From positions 326,195 to 390,194 of the forward strand of contig NZ_LQMT02000005.1 of the NCBI RefSeq assembly GCF_001620365.2: 64,000 bases of DNA, read 5' to 3'. The position numbers and the translations under genes were made by a program. Positions 42,369-51,021 of this stretch are shown piece by piece (position 1 is the stretch's first letter; each line of letters opens with the position of its first letter). The DNA is from Amycolatopsis keratiniphila subsp. keratiniphila (GTDB taxonomy: Bacteria; Actinomycetota; Actinomycetes; Mycobacteriales; Pseudonocardiaceae). Below the pieces are notes generated by a model. The model was not told the origin of the DNA, did not search any database, and saw only the letters and a list, made by a program, of their open reading frames with translations.

Positions 42369-42737
42369 ATGACGACGTTGCTGGTGCGGGTGTCGGGGGA
42401 CGAGGAGCTGGACGCGGAGACGCGCAGGCTCCGGAGGGCCTTGCTGGAGCTGGACGTCCAGGACGTCCGCCTGCCCGAGGTCGTCGCACCCGACGGCGCG
42501 AAGGGCGCCGGAACCGACATCGGGGCGATGGTCGTCAGCCTGGGTGGCTCCGCGGTGCTGACCGCGCTGGTCACCGGGGTCTGCCAGGTGTTGCGGACCT
42601 GGGTGACCCGTGACAAGGACCGGCGCGTGGTGATCGAGGTCGGTGACCACAAGCTGGAGCTGACCGGAGGGAACGCCGAACAGCAGGCGCGCGCGATCGA
42701 AGCCTTCACGAAAACGCTGGAGCTGGAAGCGGACTGA
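42369..42737 (+). CDS. EACC1-type effector-associated protein
   Basis: A 122-residue protein resembling effector-associated constant component 1 (EACC1): N-terminal LLVRVSGDEELDAETRRLRR, a central hydrophobic segment (about 50-75, MVVSLGGSAVLTALVTGVCQ) and C-terminal RRVVIEVGDHKLELTGG. EACC1 is found next to caspase-like and other effectors in actinobacterial conflict systems, and may link them to the membrane or to a signal. It lies 4 bp before the caspase gene. Confidence 0.82.
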   Translation: MTTLLVRVSGDEELDAETRRLRRALLELDVQDVRLPEVVAPDGAKGAGTDIGAMVVSLGGSAVLTALVTGVCQVLRTWVTRDKDRRVVIEVGDHKLELTGGNAEQQARAIEAFTKTLELEAD

Positions 42738-42741
42738 CGAC

Positions 42742-44169
42742 ATGGGCGTCCGCGACGCGCTTCTGATCGCCACCGGCACGTACAGCAACGGGCGGCTCGC
42801 CGGGCTGCGCTCGCCTGCCGCGGACGTCGTCGAGCTCGCCGGCGTGCTGGCCGATCCCGCGATCGGCTGGTTCGAGACCCGGCAGGTCGTCGACGCGCCG
42901 GCCCATCAGGCGATGCGCGCCATCGAGAGGTTCTTCCGCAACCGCGGCACCGACGATCTGCTGGTCCTGCACATCTCTTGCCACGGCGTGAAAGACGACG
43001 ACGGCCTCCTGTACTTCGCTTGTGCGGACACGGATCCGGATCTGCTCGCGTCCACGTCGGTCCCGGCGGAGTTCCTGCACGCCCAGATGGGCCGGTGCCG
43101 CGCGAAGTCGATCGTGTTGTTGCTCGACTGCTGTTTCAGCGGGGCGTTCGTACCGGGGATGAAGGCGACCGCCGGAGTCGACGCGAAAGAACAGCTGTCC
43201 GGCTACGGACGCGCGGTGTTGATGGCCACCGGCCGCACGGAGTACGCGTGGGAGGGGAGCCGGCTCCGGGAGCTGGATCCGGAGCCTTCACGGTTCACCG
43301 AGGCCATCGTCCACGGTCTGCGTACCGGGGAAGCGGATCGCGACGGCGATGGCAGGGTGGCGGTGGACGAGCTGTACGAGCATGTCTACGAGCGCCTGCG
43401 GGAATCGGGGGCCAAGCAGACACCGCAATGGTCATCGGAACTGGTGCACCGCGTGTATCTGGCGAATCGCGCGATTTCGCTGCAGCCGGAGCGGGCGCCG
43501 AAATCCCGGACCCGCCCGCAGCGCCGTGCTCGCCGCGGACAGGACGTGTTGATCATGGTCGACGTCCCGCTGCGGGACGCGGTTCTGGGCGCCGTCGATA
43601 CGGTGCAGGTCGAGACCCCGGTGACGTGCGAAGAATGTCTGGGGCTCGGCACCGCCGCGGATTCCGTCGTCGAGCGGTGTGCCGGATGCGGCGGGGACGG
43701 CCTCCGGGACGGGGAGGACTGCGGGACCTGCGACGGATTCGGGACGCTGATCCACGATCCCTGTCAGGTCTGTGCCGGCGACGGCCGGGTCCGCATGCGG
43801 AGGGGGCTGACGGTCAAGATCCCGCCTGGGGTGGCGACCGGTATGCGCATCCGGCTGTCCGAGCAGGGTGAAGTCGGGCTTGGTGGCGGACCTGCCGGTG
43901 ATCTCTATGTCGAGATCAACCAACTGCCCGACGACCGGTTCGAACGGCGTGACACGGATTTGCACTGCACGACCAGGATCCCGGTCGCGATCGCGCGGAA
44001 GGGCGGGATCATCGACCTGGACACGTTCGACGGCACCAGAAAGGTCCGTATACCGCACGGGGTGAAGCGCGGCAGCCTCGTCCGGCTCGCCGGGCTCGGG
44101 GTTCCGCTGCTCCGCGCGTCCGGGAAGGTGGAGGACCGGGGCGACCTGATGGTCACCCTCGACTGGTGA
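42742..44169 (+). CDS. Caspase-like peptidase fused to DnaJ zinc-finger and C-terminal domains
   Basis: A 475-residue fusion. Residues 1-250 form an EACC1-associated caspase: His81 in LHISCHGV and Cys131 in LLLDCCFSGAF form the likely dyad; DRDGDGRVAVDEL is typical of such caspases. Residues 295-350 carry the four DnaJ zinc-finger repeats (CEECLGLG, CAGCGGDG, CGTCDGFG, CQVCAGDG), then DnaJ CTDI/II (VKIPPGVATGMRIRL, FERRDTDLHCT). No J domain exists, so it cannot itself stimulate Hsp70. The DnaJ part may bind misfolded or foreign proteins and trigger proteolysis. Operon with EACC1. Confidence 0.88.
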   Translation: MGVRDALLIATGTYSNGRLAGLRSPAADVVELAGVLADPAIGWFETRQVVDAPAHQAMRAIERFFRNRGTDDLLVLHISCHGVKDDDGLLYFACADTDPDLLASTSVPAEFLHAQMGRCRAKSIVLLLDCCFSGAFVPGMKATAGVDAKEQLSGYGRAVLMATGRTEYAWEGSRLRELDPEPSRFTEAIVHGLRTGEADRDGDGRVAVDELYEHVYERLRESGAKQTPQWSSELVHRVYLANRAISLQPERAPKSRTRPQRRARRGQDVLIMVDVPLRDAVLGAVDTVQVETPVTCEECLGLGTAADSVVERCAGCGGDGLRDGEDCGTCDGFGTLIHDPCQVCAGDGRVRMRRGLTVKIPPGVATGMRIRLSEQGEVGLGGGPAGDLYVEINQLPDDRFERRDTDLHCTTRIPVAIARKGGIIDLDTFDGTRKVRIPHGVKRGSLVRLAGLGVPLLRASGKVEDRGDLMVTLDW

Positions 44170-44175
44170 TCCGGC

Positions 44176-44784
44176 TCAACGCGCCGGGGGATCTTCGAGA
44201 ATCCGGTCGTCCTGGTGCGCGCCGTAGAACCGGGCTTGTCGCGACATGATCTCGCGCATCGTGGTCTCTCGCGGGACGCCGTACACGACCTCCGGGAATT
44301 CCAAGGTGCGTTGGAGTTCCCAGAGTTCGTCGTGCCGGTCCGGGGAGAAGAGCGTGGCCGGGTTCCCGGCGGCGATCCAGCCGATGGGGAGCACCGCGCC
44401 TGGTTCCAGCCGGGAAGCGACGTGCAGCACGCTGTTGATCCGCAGCTCGGCGCCGGTGCCGGCGACCGAGCCGGGGAACAGCGACGCGCCGGTCGCCACG
44501 AACACCTCATCCTCGATGGTGGCGCCGTTGACGTGGGAGTGCGGACCGATCAGCACGGCGTCGCCGACGGTCACGGGATGCCGGGCGCGGCCGCGGATCA
44601 GCGCGTGCTCCATGATGACGACGTCCGACCCGACGCGTATTTCCCCGTCTTCCGCGGAGAGCACGGCACCGTGCAGGACCCGGGCGCGCTCGCCGAGAAC
44701 CACCGCGCCGCTCAGCACCGCGGACGGCGCGACGTACGCCGATTCGGGAACCACGGGGCGTCGTCCTCGATGTTCGATCAGCAT
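44176..44784 (-). CDS. Gamma-carbonic-anhydrase-like hexapeptide-repeat protein
   Basis: A 202-residue left-handed beta-helix protein of the YrdA/PaaY family: VAPSAVLSGAVVLGERARV, MEHALIRGRA, IGPHSHVNGATIED. Metal-ligand histidines typical of gamma-carbonic anhydrases appear in HALI and HSHVNG. Activity cannot be assumed; many members are thioesterase-like or of unknown role. It converges on the caspase gene with a 6-bp gap. Confidence 0.82.
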   Translation of the reverse strand: MLIEHRGRRPVVPESAYVAPSAVLSGAVVLGERARVLHGAVLSAEDGEIRVGSDVVIMEHALIRGRARHPVTVGDAVLIGPHSHVNGATIEDEVFVATGASLFPGSVAGTGAELRINSVLHVASRLEPGAVLPIGWIAAGNPATLFSPDRHDELWELQRTLEFPEVVYGVPRETTMREIMSRQARFYGAHQDDRILEDPPAR

Positions 44785-45032
44785 GGCCCCACGCTATCCG
44801 CGATCACGGTGTCGGTGATGTGGAAACCCCGACACCTCCCGTCGAGGCGTGGGTTTCCCGGACCTGGCCCGGCTCGAACGGGCCGCCACCCCCACCATGC
44901 GACGGGCAGGACGCACCCTTACCGGGTAGATGCGCCTTGGGCAGGCTCATCGTGATGATAGGCAGGAGCCACTGCGGCCATTCGACGACATTCGTCCAAG
45001 ACCGGTGGCACGCGACCGTGCACCATCCTCGT

Positions 45033-45875
45033 ATGAGTGAGAACGGTGTCGAGCATTCGCAGCGGATACACGTGGTGCGCGACGGTCCACGGGAGGCGCC
45101 GCCGCTGTTGCTCATCCACGGATCGGGGGCGTCGGGTGCCTTGTGGAGCCCGGTGGTCCCGGCCTTGGCCTGCCACCATCACGTCATCCGGGTCGATCTC
45201 CCGGGCTGTGGCCAATCCCCGCCTTCACCGCCTTACGACGTGCCCGCCCAGGCGAGCCGGGTGGCGGCGGTACTCGACGAACTAGGCCTCGGCGACGTCG
45301 CCGTCGTCGGGCACTCCAGCGGCGGCTACGTCGCCACGGCCCTCGCGGAACAGCGCCCCGGCCTGGTGCGCTCGGTCGCGCTGATCAGCTGCGGCCCGCA
45401 TCCGAGCGCGCTGCTGCCCCAGCCGTTGATCCTCCGCATCCTGCTGAGCCCGCCGTTCGGCCCGCTGATCTGGCCGAGACGTTCGGATGCCTTGATTCGC
45501 AAGGGAATCGGGGCGACGGCCGCTCGCCCGGTGGAGGTACCCGACGAGGCGGTCGCCGATCTCAAACACATCTCCTATGGCACGTTCAGGACGATCTTGC
45601 GCCGCAACACCGAGTACATCGCCGAGCGCGGCGTGCCCGAGCGGCTCGCCGGCCTCGGCGTTCCGGTGCTGGCGGTCTTCGGTGGTGCCGACCCTCGCTG
45701 GGACCCGTCGTCGGCGCGCCGGTACGAGGCAGTGCCCGGCGCCCGGATCGAAATGCTGCCCGGCGTCGGACACCTTCCGATGTTCGAGGCGCCTGAGGCG
45801 ATCAGCGAGCTGTTGCTGAGCTGGACGTCGCGGGAGCGGACGGCGAACACCCCGCCCACGGTCCCCGATCACTAG
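45033..45875 (+). CDS. Alpha/beta hydrolase
   Basis: A 280-residue hydrolase: oxyanion HGSGASGALW, nucleophile Ser in VVGHSSGGYVA, acid in FGGADPRWDP and His in GVGHLPMFEAP. Substrate unknown. ATG 45033 begins the conserved region; the frame upstream to 44820 is unsupported. It lies 9 bp before the AraC gene and may share its transcript. Confidence 0.85.
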   Translation: MSENGVEHSQRIHVVRDGPREAPPLLLIHGSGASGALWSPVVPALACHHHVIRVDLPGCGQSPPSPPYDVPAQASRVAAVLDELGLGDVAVVGHSSGGYVATALAEQRPGLVRSVALISCGPHPSALLPQPLILRILLSPPFGPLIWPRRSDALIRKGIGATAARPVEVPDEAVADLKHISYGTFRTILRRNTEYIAERGVPERLAGLGVPVLAVFGGADPRWDPSSARRYEAVPGARIEMLPGVGHLPMFEAPEAISELLLSWTSRERTANTPPTVPDH

Positions 45876-45884
45876 ACTGGTCGT

Positions 45885-46847
45885 GTGCTGCCGACTGGAA
45901 CACCGCCGGACTGGGAAGCGGTGGACATCGCGGTTCCGCGCCGGTCGAACCGGCTGCCGGGCGTCAGCATGGCCGGGTTCCGCCAGCGTTTCCCCGCCCC
46001 CGTGGACATCGCCATGGTCGCGCATCCCATGGTCACCGTGCTCATCGACCTGAGCGAGGGTGAAGGCATCGTCTCCGAGAGCCGCGGCCGTCGCGAGCGG
46101 GGCAGTGTCGTCATCGGGCTCATGCCCGGCGAGCTACGGGCGGGCGGCCGCGTGGGCGAATGTCTCCAGATCCGGCTGGAACCGGACGTGGCGGCCGCGG
46201 TGCTCGACGCGTCACCCGATCTCAACGGGACGATGGCGCCCCTGGCGGACGTCTGGGGCCGCGACGCCGGGCGGCTCGAAGACCGGTTACGGGCCACCGC
46301 GTCATGGGACGAACGGTTCGGGATCGCGGCCGAGGCCGTGGGCCGGCGGATACGCGTCCGCACGCCGGTCGAACCGGAAGTCGCCCACAGCTGGCGGCGG
46401 ACGCTCACGAGCCGAGGGCGGATACAGGTCGACAGCCTGGCGGACGAGGTCGGCTGGGACCGCAAGCGCCTGTGGTCCCGCTTCCGGTCGCAGCTCGGAA
46501 TCAGCCCCAAACGCGCCATCCGGCTGGTGCGGTTCGACAACGCCGCCCACCTCCTCGCCGCTGGTCACGCCGCCGCGGGCGTCGCCGCCGAGTGCGGCTA
46601 CGCCGACCAATCCCACCTGAACCGTGAGGTCAAGGCGTTCACCGGGAACACGCCCTCGGCCGTGGCCGTGGCGCCGTGGCTCGCCATCGACGATGTCGCG
46701 TGGCCCGCGTCATCACCGGACCGGCCGGCGGTCGCCGACGCTCTCCGTGCTGGACGGCCAGGTCTGGATCAGCCATCGCTCGTGTCGATGGTCGAGATCC
46801 GGGAAGTCGGCGTTCACCGTAGGAGTGCCGGCACGGAAGGCGCGTAG
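45885..46847 (+). CDS. AraC family transcriptional regulator
   Basis: A 320-residue regulator with an N-terminal sensing part and a C-terminal AraC double HTH (about 185-270): VDSLADEVGWDRKRLWSRFR, GISPKRAIRLVRFDNA, and ECGYADQSHLNREVKAFTG. GTG 45885 starts the frame 9 bp after the hydrolase gene. The last ~45 codons overlap the opposing 104-residue gene by 135 bp. Confidence 0.85.
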   Translation: MLPTGTPPDWEAVDIAVPRRSNRLPGVSMAGFRQRFPAPVDIAMVAHPMVTVLIDLSEGEGIVSESRGRRERGSVVIGLMPGELRAGGRVGECLQIRLEPDVAAAVLDASPDLNGTMAPLADVWGRDAGRLEDRLRATASWDERFGIAAEAVGRRIRVRTPVEPEVAHSWRRTLTSRGRIQVDSLADEVGWDRKRLWSRFRSQLGISPKRAIRLVRFDNAAHLLAAGHAAAGVAAECGYADQSHLNREVKAFTGNTPSAVAVAPWLAIDDVAWPASSPDRPAVADALRAGRPGLDQPSLVSMVEIREVGVHRRSAGTEGA

Positions 46848-47027
46848 CCGGAAAGGGCCGGGGACAGGGAGTTCGATGACGACGTCCGACGGCGAGCCGG
46901 TGACGGAGCCGAGGACGACGCGCCCGGTGTCCACCGTGAACGATCCTTCGAAACGATCTCCGTGAGGAGACGTGGGCAGGGCGGGTTCTGTCGCCCAGAG
47001 CTCGAATTCCACCACGACGTCCGCCAT
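46713..47027 (-). CDS. Hypothetical 104-residue protein
   Basis: Begins MADVVVEFELWATEP and shows alternating hydrophobic strands (RFEGSFTVDTGRVVLG, DVVIELPVPGPFRLRAF, ERWLIQTWPS), consistent with a small beta-sandwich. No family recognised with confidence. ATG 47027 chosen; ribosome site weak (GGGTGA), and the frame is open farther upstream without conserved content. It overlaps the AraC gene tail-to-tail. Confidence 0.55.
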   Translation of the reverse strand: MADVVVEFELWATEPALPTSPHGDRFEGSFTVDTGRVVLGSVTGSPSDVVIELPVPGPFRLRAFRAGTPTVNADFPDLDHRHERWLIQTWPSSTESVGDRRPVR

Positions 47028-47140
47028 TTCACCCAAGGTGAAGAACCGGCATCCTCCGTGGCCGCAGACGGCGATGGCCCCGCGACTCCGTGGGGAAAGG
47101 TTCGTTGGCCGGGCTTCGGCCGATCGGCGGGCCGCTGGTC

Positions 47141-48124
47141 TCAGGTGTGGTCCGGGGCGAATCGGCCGTCTTCCCGGTACAGCCAATACCGGCGCAGCAT
47201 GCGCAGCACCACGGAGACCTGCAGTGCGGTGATCCCGGGTAACGGCGCGAGATCCCTGGTGAGGAAGTCGGCCATTTCGTCCTCGTTCCGGAAGACGCCC
47301 TGATGGATGACCGAAGCGGTGCCGGCGACGATCGACACGTACCGCGCCGACGGATGCCGCGCCAGTTCCCCGGCCACGGCCTGGATGGCGCCCGGGGTGA
47401 TGGTCAGCGCGATGACCGCTTCCAGTTCGTAGCCGAGCTGCGCGGGTTCCACCTCGACGCGGGGCCGGACGAGGCCGCGCCGCAACGTCGACTGGATCAG
47501 CCGGTAGGCGGTGGACTGGCTGAGGCCGAGGCTCCGGCCCGCTTCGGCCGCGGTGATCCGCCCGTTCCCGGCCAGCAGCGCGATGAGCCGTCGCTCGTCC
47601 GGGCCCACTTCGTCGGCGTCGAAGCCGTCCGGGACGATCTGTTCGCGGGACAAGATCCTTTGCTGGTCTTCGCTGAGCCGGTGCAGTCGCCAGGAGTCGG
47701 CCCTGGTCGGCGCCCGCAACACCAGCTCCGAATGGGTTCCCGCCACGCCGGGCACGCCGGGGATGCGCTCGGCGAGCAGTTCGCGCGCCTCGGCCCGGTC
47801 CGGCACGTGCACGGCGAGGTAGACGTCCGACCGGCCCGCCGTCTCCGCCGCGAGCTGGACCTCGGGAAACCGCGCGAGCGCCTTCGCCGCCGACCCGGAC
47901 GCGCCCGGTTCGGTCGTGACCCAGACGTGCCGCGGGTTCCCGCGAGCCCTCGCCGTCCACTCGACCTGGCCGATCACCCGGAGAATCCGCTGTTCCTCGA
48001 GCCGGATCAGCCGCCGTCCCACCGTGCTCGCGGAGACGTCGAGCGCTTCGGCGAGTGTGGCGACCGAGGCGCGCGGGGCGATCTGGAGTGCCGCGATCAG
48101 GTCGAGGTCGGGTTCGGTCAGCAT
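47141..48124 (-). CDS. Lrp/AsnC family regulator with two AsnC modules
   Basis: A 327-residue protein with two HTH_AsnC modules: LIAALQIAPRASVATLAEAL at the N-terminus and RLIALLAGNGRITAAEAGRS near residue 178, each followed by an RAM-like sensing region. Double-Lrp proteins are common in actinomycetes. Divergent from the AbgT transporter gene with two inverted repeats between, so it probably controls the transporter-peptidase operon in response to an amino acid or related ligand. Confidence 0.88.
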   Translation of the reverse strand: MLTEPDLDLIAALQIAPRASVATLAEALDVSASTVGRRLIRLEEQRILRVIGQVEWTARARGNPRHVWVTTEPGASGSAAKALARFPEVQLAAETAGRSDVYLAVHVPDRAEARELLAERIPGVPGVAGTHSELVLRAPTRADSWRLHRLSEDQQRILSREQIVPDGFDADEVGPDERRLIALLAGNGRITAAEAGRSLGLSQSTAYRLIQSTLRRGLVRPRVEVEPAQLGYELEAVIALTITPGAIQAVAGELARHPSARYVSIVAGTASVIHQGVFRNEDEMADFLTRDLAPLPGITALQVSVVLRMLRRYWLYREDGRFAPDHT

Positions 48125-48135
48125 CTGCTGAATGT

Positions 48136-48166
48136 ATCAGTCATATGGAGATCTCACCTGACTGAT
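48136..48166. promoter_or_regulatory. Inverted repeat in the Lrp/AbgT promoter region
   Basis: ATCAGTC (48136-48142) and GACTGAT (48160-48166) are perfect reverse complements with a 17-bp centre, 12 bp upstream of the Lrp-type start codon. Candidate site for the Lrp-type regulator. Confidence 0.5.
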
Positions 48167-48168
48167 TC

Positions 48169-48193
48169 GTGCAGAATTCGAATCGAGTTGCAC
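48169..48193. promoter_or_regulatory. Second inverted repeat in the Lrp/AbgT promoter region
   Basis: GTGCA (48169-48173) and TGCAC (48189-48193) bracket a 15-bp AT-rich core containing GAATTCGAATC. Spacing and position, 53 bp before the AbgT start, fit an Lrp-family site adjacent to the first one. Confidence 0.45.
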
Positions 48194-48246
48194 TATTCGG
48201 TCGCTTGAGTTTGTAATGAGCCTCCGATCAGGAAGGAGCCGCGCCG

Positions 48247-49791
48247 GTGAGTTCCAGCCAGGCCAGAACAACCTCACGTCCGATGAATCTCCTGCTGCGC
48301 GCGCTCGACGGCGTCGAGCGGCTCGGCAACAAGCTGCCGCATCCGTTCTGGCTGTTCGTCATCCTGAGCGGAGTGCTGGCACTGGCCAGCTGGGGGCTCA
48401 GTGCGGCCGGGGTGTCGGCGGTGAACCCGGCGACGGGCAAGACGGTCGAGGCGAAGAACCTGTTGTCCGCCGACGGCGTGCGGATGATGGTGACCGACGC
48501 GGTCAAGAGCTACACGTCGTTCCCGCCGCTCGGCACGATCCTCGTGGTGATGCTCGGCGTGGCGGTCGCCGAGCGGTCCGGTCTGCTGGCGGCCGTGCTC
48601 CGCTCCGGTGTTTCGAAGGTTTCGCCGCGGTGGGTGACCTTCGCGCTGGCGTTCACCGGAATGGTCTCCCACGTCGCGTCCGACGCGGCCTATGTGGTGC
48701 TGATCCCGTTGGGGGCCTTGGCTTTCCGTGCGGTGGGGCGGAGCCCGATCCTGGGTATCGTGGTCGCGTTCGTGTCCATCTCCGCCGGATACGACGCGAG
48801 CCCGCTGATCACGCCGACCGATGCCATCCTCTCCGGGCTGACCACGGCGGCGGCGCAGACGATCGATCCGGCCTATTCGGTCACCCCGCTGGCCAACTAC
48901 TTCTTCTCGCTCGCCTCGTCGGTCGTGCTGGCCGCCGTGATCACGCTCGTGACCGAGAAGGTCCTCGCGCGGCGGGCCGAGGAGATGCCCGTCGACGCCG
49001 ACGCCGAGGAGGACGATCTCGGTTCGCTGAAGCTCAGCCGTGAGGAACGACGGGGCCTGCTCGCCGCGCTGATCGCGCTGGCCGTCTTCGTGGTCGCCCT
49101 GGTGCTGGCGGTGCTGCCCGCGTCGTCGCCGTTGCGCGGCAAGGGCGGAAGCATCATCGAGTCCCCGTTGCTGACCTCCATCTCGATCTTCCTCGCGCTC
49201 GGCTTCCTGGCCGCGGGCTGGGCCTACGGCAAGGTCGCCGGGACGGTGACCAGCAGCCGTGACATCCCAGGGTTCATGGCGCACGGTTTCCGCGAGATGG
49301 CGCCGATCCTGGTGCTGTTCTTCGCCATTTCCCAGTTCCTCGCCTACTTCAAATGGACCGGAATCGGTGAGATCACCGCGATCAACGGCGCCGGTCTGCT
49401 CAAATCCGCCGGGGTCTCCGGGCCGGTCATCATGCTGGGCATCCTCGTCGTGGTGACCCTGGTGAACCTGATCGTCACCAGCGGTTCCGCCCAGTGGGCG
49501 CTGATCGGCCCGGTGTTCGTGCCGATGCTGATGCTGCTGGACATCCCGCCGGAGACGACGCAGGCGCTGTACCGCATCGCGGACTCGTGCACGAACGCGA
49601 TCACCCCGATGAGCCCGTATTTCGTGATGGCGCTGGGTTTCCTGCAGCGCTACCGGCGCTCGGCGGGGATCGGCACGCTGTTCTCGATGACGGTCCCGCT
49701 CTCGTTCGCCCTGCTCGTGGTGTGGACGTTGCTGTTCTTCGTGTTCTGGGTGTTCGGCATCCCGCTCGGCCCCGGTGCCCCCGTTCGCTAG
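48247..49791 (+). CDS. AbgT family transporter
   Basis: A 514-residue, roughly 12-helix membrane protein with AbgT features: LPHPFWLFVILSGVLALASW, AGYDASPLITPTDAILSGL and GSAQWALIGPVFVPMLM. AbgT proteins import p-aminobenzoyl-glutamate in E. coli; others export sulfonamides. GTG 48247 with AAGGAG upstream. It lies 12 bp before an M20 peptidase of the carboxypeptidase-G2 type, which supports uptake and hydrolysis of a folate-breakdown dipeptide or related amide. Confidence 0.92.
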   Translation: MSSSQARTTSRPMNLLLRALDGVERLGNKLPHPFWLFVILSGVLALASWGLSAAGVSAVNPATGKTVEAKNLLSADGVRMMVTDAVKSYTSFPPLGTILVVMLGVAVAERSGLLAAVLRSGVSKVSPRWVTFALAFTGMVSHVASDAAYVVLIPLGALAFRAVGRSPILGIVVAFVSISAGYDASPLITPTDAILSGLTTAAAQTIDPAYSVTPLANYFFSLASSVVLAAVITLVTEKVLARRAEEMPVDADAEEDDLGSLKLSREERRGLLAALIALAVFVVALVLAVLPASSPLRGKGGSIIESPLLTSISIFLALGFLAAGWAYGKVAGTVTSSRDIPGFMAHGFREMAPILVLFFAISQFLAYFKWTGIGEITAINGAGLLKSAGVSGPVIMLGILVVVTLVNLIVTSGSAQWALIGPVFVPMLMLLDIPPETTQALYRIADSCTNAITPMSPYFVMALGFLQRYRRSAGIGTLFSMTVPLSFALLVVWTLLFFVFWVFGIPLGPGAPVR

Positions 49792-49803
49792 GAAGGGATT
49801 CTC

Positions 49804-50937
49804 TTGTCACACACGGATTGGTCCCGGCAGGCACTGCCCGCCATGCTCGACGATCTGCGGAGCATCGTCGAGCTGGAGACGCACAGCTACGACAAGCCGA
49901 TGCTGGACAAAGGCCTCGACACCATCCGGGCGTGGGTCTTCGACCGGCTCGGCGCACCCGATACCGAGGCCCGGCACACCGACACGGTCCGGGGCGACGT
50001 GCTCGAACTGGGCTATGAGGGGACGGCGCCGGGCACGGTTCTGCTGCTGAGCCACTACGACACCGTCTGGCCGACGGGCACGCTCGCCGGGTGGCCGTAC
50101 ACCGACGAGGACGGCCGCGTCACCGGTCCGGGCGCGTTCGACATGAAACTCGGCCTGGTGCAATCGGTCTGGGCCCTGCGCGGACTCCGCGAACTCGGCC
50201 TGCCGCATCCGTCGGTCAGGTTCCTCTTCAACGGCGACGAGGAGATCGGCAGCCCCCACTCACGCCCGTACATCGAAGCGGCCAGTGACGGCGCGCTGGC
50301 CACCCTCGTCTTCGAGGCGTCGCTGGACGGCAAGCTGAAGACCGCGCGCAAGGGGGTCGGCCTGTTCGACGTGACCGCCACCGGTGTCGAGGCGCACGCC
50401 GGCCTGGACCCGTATGCGGGAGCGAGCGCGATCCACGCCCTCGCCGGGATCGTCGGGCAGGTGGCGGCCGCGGGCTCGCGTGAACTCGGGACCACGGTCA
50501 ACGTCGGCACCATCTCCGGCGGCACCGGCCGGAACGTCACCGCGGGCGGCGCCGGCTGCGGCGTCGACGTCCGGGTCGCCGAACCGTCCGAAATGGACCG
50601 GATCGACAAGGTGTTCGCCGGGCTGGAAGCCGCCGATCCCCGCGTGACCATCTCGGTCGAAGGGGAGTGGAACCGGCCGCCGATGACCCCGAACGACCCG
50701 TCCCGGGCGCTGTTCGCGACCGCGCGGAAGGTGGCCGCCGAAGCGGGCTGGGAGCTGGAGGAGACCGCGGTGGGAGGGGCGAGCGACGGCAACTTCGTAT
50801 CCGCGCTGGGCCGCCCGGTGCTCGACGGCCTCGGTGCCGTCGGAGGCGGAGCGCACGCACGCGACGAACACATCCTCGTGAAGCACATCCCGGAACGGAC
50901 GGCGCTGGTGATCGGGCTGATCGCGGCACTCACCTGA
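49804..50937 (+). CDS. M20 family metallopeptidase, carboxypeptidase G2-like
   Basis: A 377-residue di-zinc peptidase: HYDTVWPTGTLAGWPY (His ligand and Asp), GPGAFDMKLGLVQSVWAL, FNGDEEIGSPHS (catalytic and metal Glu) and a dimerisation domain starting near GVEAHAGLDPYAGAS. TTG 49804 has AGGAAGGG upstream. Downstream of AbgT, it probably cleaves imported p-aminobenzoyl-glutamate or a similar N-acyl amino acid inside the cell. Confidence 0.9.
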   Translation: MSHTDWSRQALPAMLDDLRSIVELETHSYDKPMLDKGLDTIRAWVFDRLGAPDTEARHTDTVRGDVLELGYEGTAPGTVLLLSHYDTVWPTGTLAGWPYTDEDGRVTGPGAFDMKLGLVQSVWALRGLRELGLPHPSVRFLFNGDEEIGSPHSRPYIEAASDGALATLVFEASLDGKLKTARKGVGLFDVTATGVEAHAGLDPYAGASAIHALAGIVGQVAAAGSRELGTTVNVGTISGGTGRNVTAGGAGCGVDVRVAEPSEMDRIDKVFAGLEAADPRVTISVEGEWNRPPMTPNDPSRALFATARKVAAEAGWELEETAVGGASDGNFVSALGRPVLDGLGAVGGGAHARDEHILVKHIPERTALVIGLIAALT

Positions 50938-51021
50938 CGAGGGGGCGATCCGAGGTTTCGGTGACCGCCCGGCGTGGTAGCCCACAAGGTGTCAAGGCCC
51001 GCGCGGTTGGGGAGTGACACC

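Noticed and set aside
46713..47960. 415-codon minus-strand frame as one gene
   Set aside because: Its first three quarters are an Arg/Gly-rich shadow of the Lrp-type gene; only the last 104 codons look like protein.
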